From: Aromatoleum petrolei
GTDB taxonomy: Bacteria > Pseudomonadota > Gammaproteobacteria > Burkholderiales > Rhodocyclaceae
Direction: 5' to 3'
Assembly: GCF_017894385.1 (NCBI RefSeq)
Contig: NZ_CP059560.1
Span: forward strand, 310,001 to 374,000
Length of the DNA: 64,000 nt
Positions 63,611 to 64,000 of the stretch are shown in pieces. A model generated the notes under the pieces. It was not told the origin of the DNA and did not search any database. It saw only the letters and a list, made by a program, of their open reading frames with translations. Within the stretch, counting starts at the first letter, position 1. Each line of letters begins with the position of its first letter. A program made the translations under genes and the position numbers.

Positions 63611-63667
63611 CCGTGAGCCGAATCACCCGCTTAATCGGCTCACGGATACTGCAAAAATGAGCCGAAT
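63611..63667 (+). promoter_or_regulatory. triple TGAGCCGAWT operator upstream of the Fic gene
   Basis: Three copies: TGAGCCGAAT at 63614-63623, its inverted form AATCGGCTCA at 63633-63642, and TGAGCCGAAT again at 63658-63667. The first two lie in a perfect 11-bp inverted repeat CCGTGAGCCGA/TCGGCTCACGG (63611-63621, 63635-63645). The third overlaps the likely promoter near GCTAGGAT. The layout suggests autorepression by the winged-helix end of the Fic protein, which is inference. Confidence 0.6.
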
Positions 63668-63709
63668 GATGCTAGGATTCAGCTTACCGTCCTACCGAAT
63701 CGCGCCCTG

Positions 63710-64000
63710 ATGTCCCGCTGGATCTGGCAACACCCCGATTGGCCACATGTCACCTGGCAGTCCGCCACGCTGGCCCCCCTGCTGCGCCGGGTCACGCTCG
63801 CTCAAGGAGCTTTGCTCGGCCGTGCCCAAGGCTCCGTGCCCGAACTGCGCGCCGAATTCACGCTGGATGCTCTGCTGCAGAACATCGTCGATTCCAGCGC
63901 GATCGAAGGGGAATCGCTGAATGTCGGCTCGGTGCGCTCCAGCATCGCCCGTCGCCTCGGGTTGGCCGAGGCAGACGAAGCCGCTCCCGAGCCGCGCAGC
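63710..64000 (+). CDS. Fic family protein with DUF4172 N-terminus (partial)
   Basis: The first 97 codons of a Fic gene cut by the window edge. The start WIWQHPDWPHVTWQSATLAP is the DUF4172 domain that precedes the Fic fold. The inhibitory-helix-like SSAIEGESL (S/T-x3-E type) follows at about 61-69, so the enzyme is probably held inactive until needed. The catalytic HPFxxGNGR loop would lie outside the window. ATG 63710 is the first in frame. Confidence 0.88.
   Translation, partial: MSRWIWQHPDWPHVTWQSATLAPLLRRVTLAQGALLGRAQGSVPELRAEFTLDALLQNIVDSSAIEGESLNVGSVRSSIARRLGLAEADEAAPEPRS

Noticed and set aside
1..64000. CRISPR array or long tandem repeats
   Set aside because: No set of regularly spaced repeats was seen anywhere; repeated elements are only short palindromes and operator half-sites.

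Overview
The window reads as high-GC chromosome from a betaproteobacterium of the Rhodocyclales type (Thauera/Azoarcus/Aromatoleum-like). This is inferred from gene content: a Calvin-cycle operon in beta-proteobacterial order, denitrification-associated genes (NnrU, NorE/NorF-like), a benzoyl-CoA-reductase-like cluster, Czc/Cop metal resistance, and GC-rich palindromic repeats of a kind common in this group. No species can be named from the sequence alone.

Layout. 1-6743 (+): 3' part of a Calvin operon (fructose bisphosphatase end, phosphoribulokinase, transketolase, GAPDH, PGK, aldolase). The pgk gene looks damaged: a repeat sits at its 5' end and the N-terminal substrate-binding strand is missing. 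6756-13406: a small duplicated protein, then a decayed locus (5'-truncated ABC permease, intact outer-membrane lipoprotein-sorting-like protein, frameshifted outer-membrane protein), then a metal-stress group (ECF sigma factor, permease, redox-active mini-thioredoxin, frameshifted CDF exporter). 14010-14698: a ParE/RHH toxin-antitoxin pair. 15176-21654 (-): a CzcCBA-type efflux operon with two extra periplasmic proteins. 21765-26743: a possible nuclease, then a copper island that includes a copper ATPase cut off after its actuator domain and an intact copK. 27397-30093: NnrU/MOSC, DUF504, a Fic remnant, a strong terminator and a tRNA 3'-end remnant, which together look like an integration scar.

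30283-64000 is a catabolic region. It holds an envelope cluster (YeiH, MMPL-type RND, YCF48-like, DUF1329, DUF1302), a c-di-GMP protein, a UspA-hemerythrin fusion, an acyl-CoA ligase, and a MalT-like LuxR regulator. Next comes a three-gene benzoyl-CoA-reductase-like operon in which one ATPase subunit is fused to one HgdB-like subunit. It is followed by an AraC regulator, a 2[4Fe-4S] ferredoxin with a 32-residue membrane protein, and NorE/NorF-like genes. Last is a nine-gene operon of acyl-CoA enzymes that includes an ACAD10/11-like dehydrogenase, an APH-type kinase, an SDR and a histidine phosphatase. A Fic gene with its own operator array starts at the right edge.

The main discovery is regulatory. 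Three separate transcription units (the fused reductase operon, the ferredoxin and the nine-gene operon) carry the same promoter design: two GTCAA half-sites exactly 21 bp apart in the direction of transcription, followed by a GCGCTWAAT element. The AraC gene lies next to one of them and is the obvious candidate regulator. This ties the genes into one regulon. The inferred job is anaerobic degradation of a cyclic or aromatic carboxylate: CoA activation by ligase(s), ferredoxin-driven ATP-dependent ring reduction by the fused enzyme, then a beta-oxidation-like route with a phosphorylation step for hydroxyacyl-CoA intermediates. The substrate cannot be told from the sequence.
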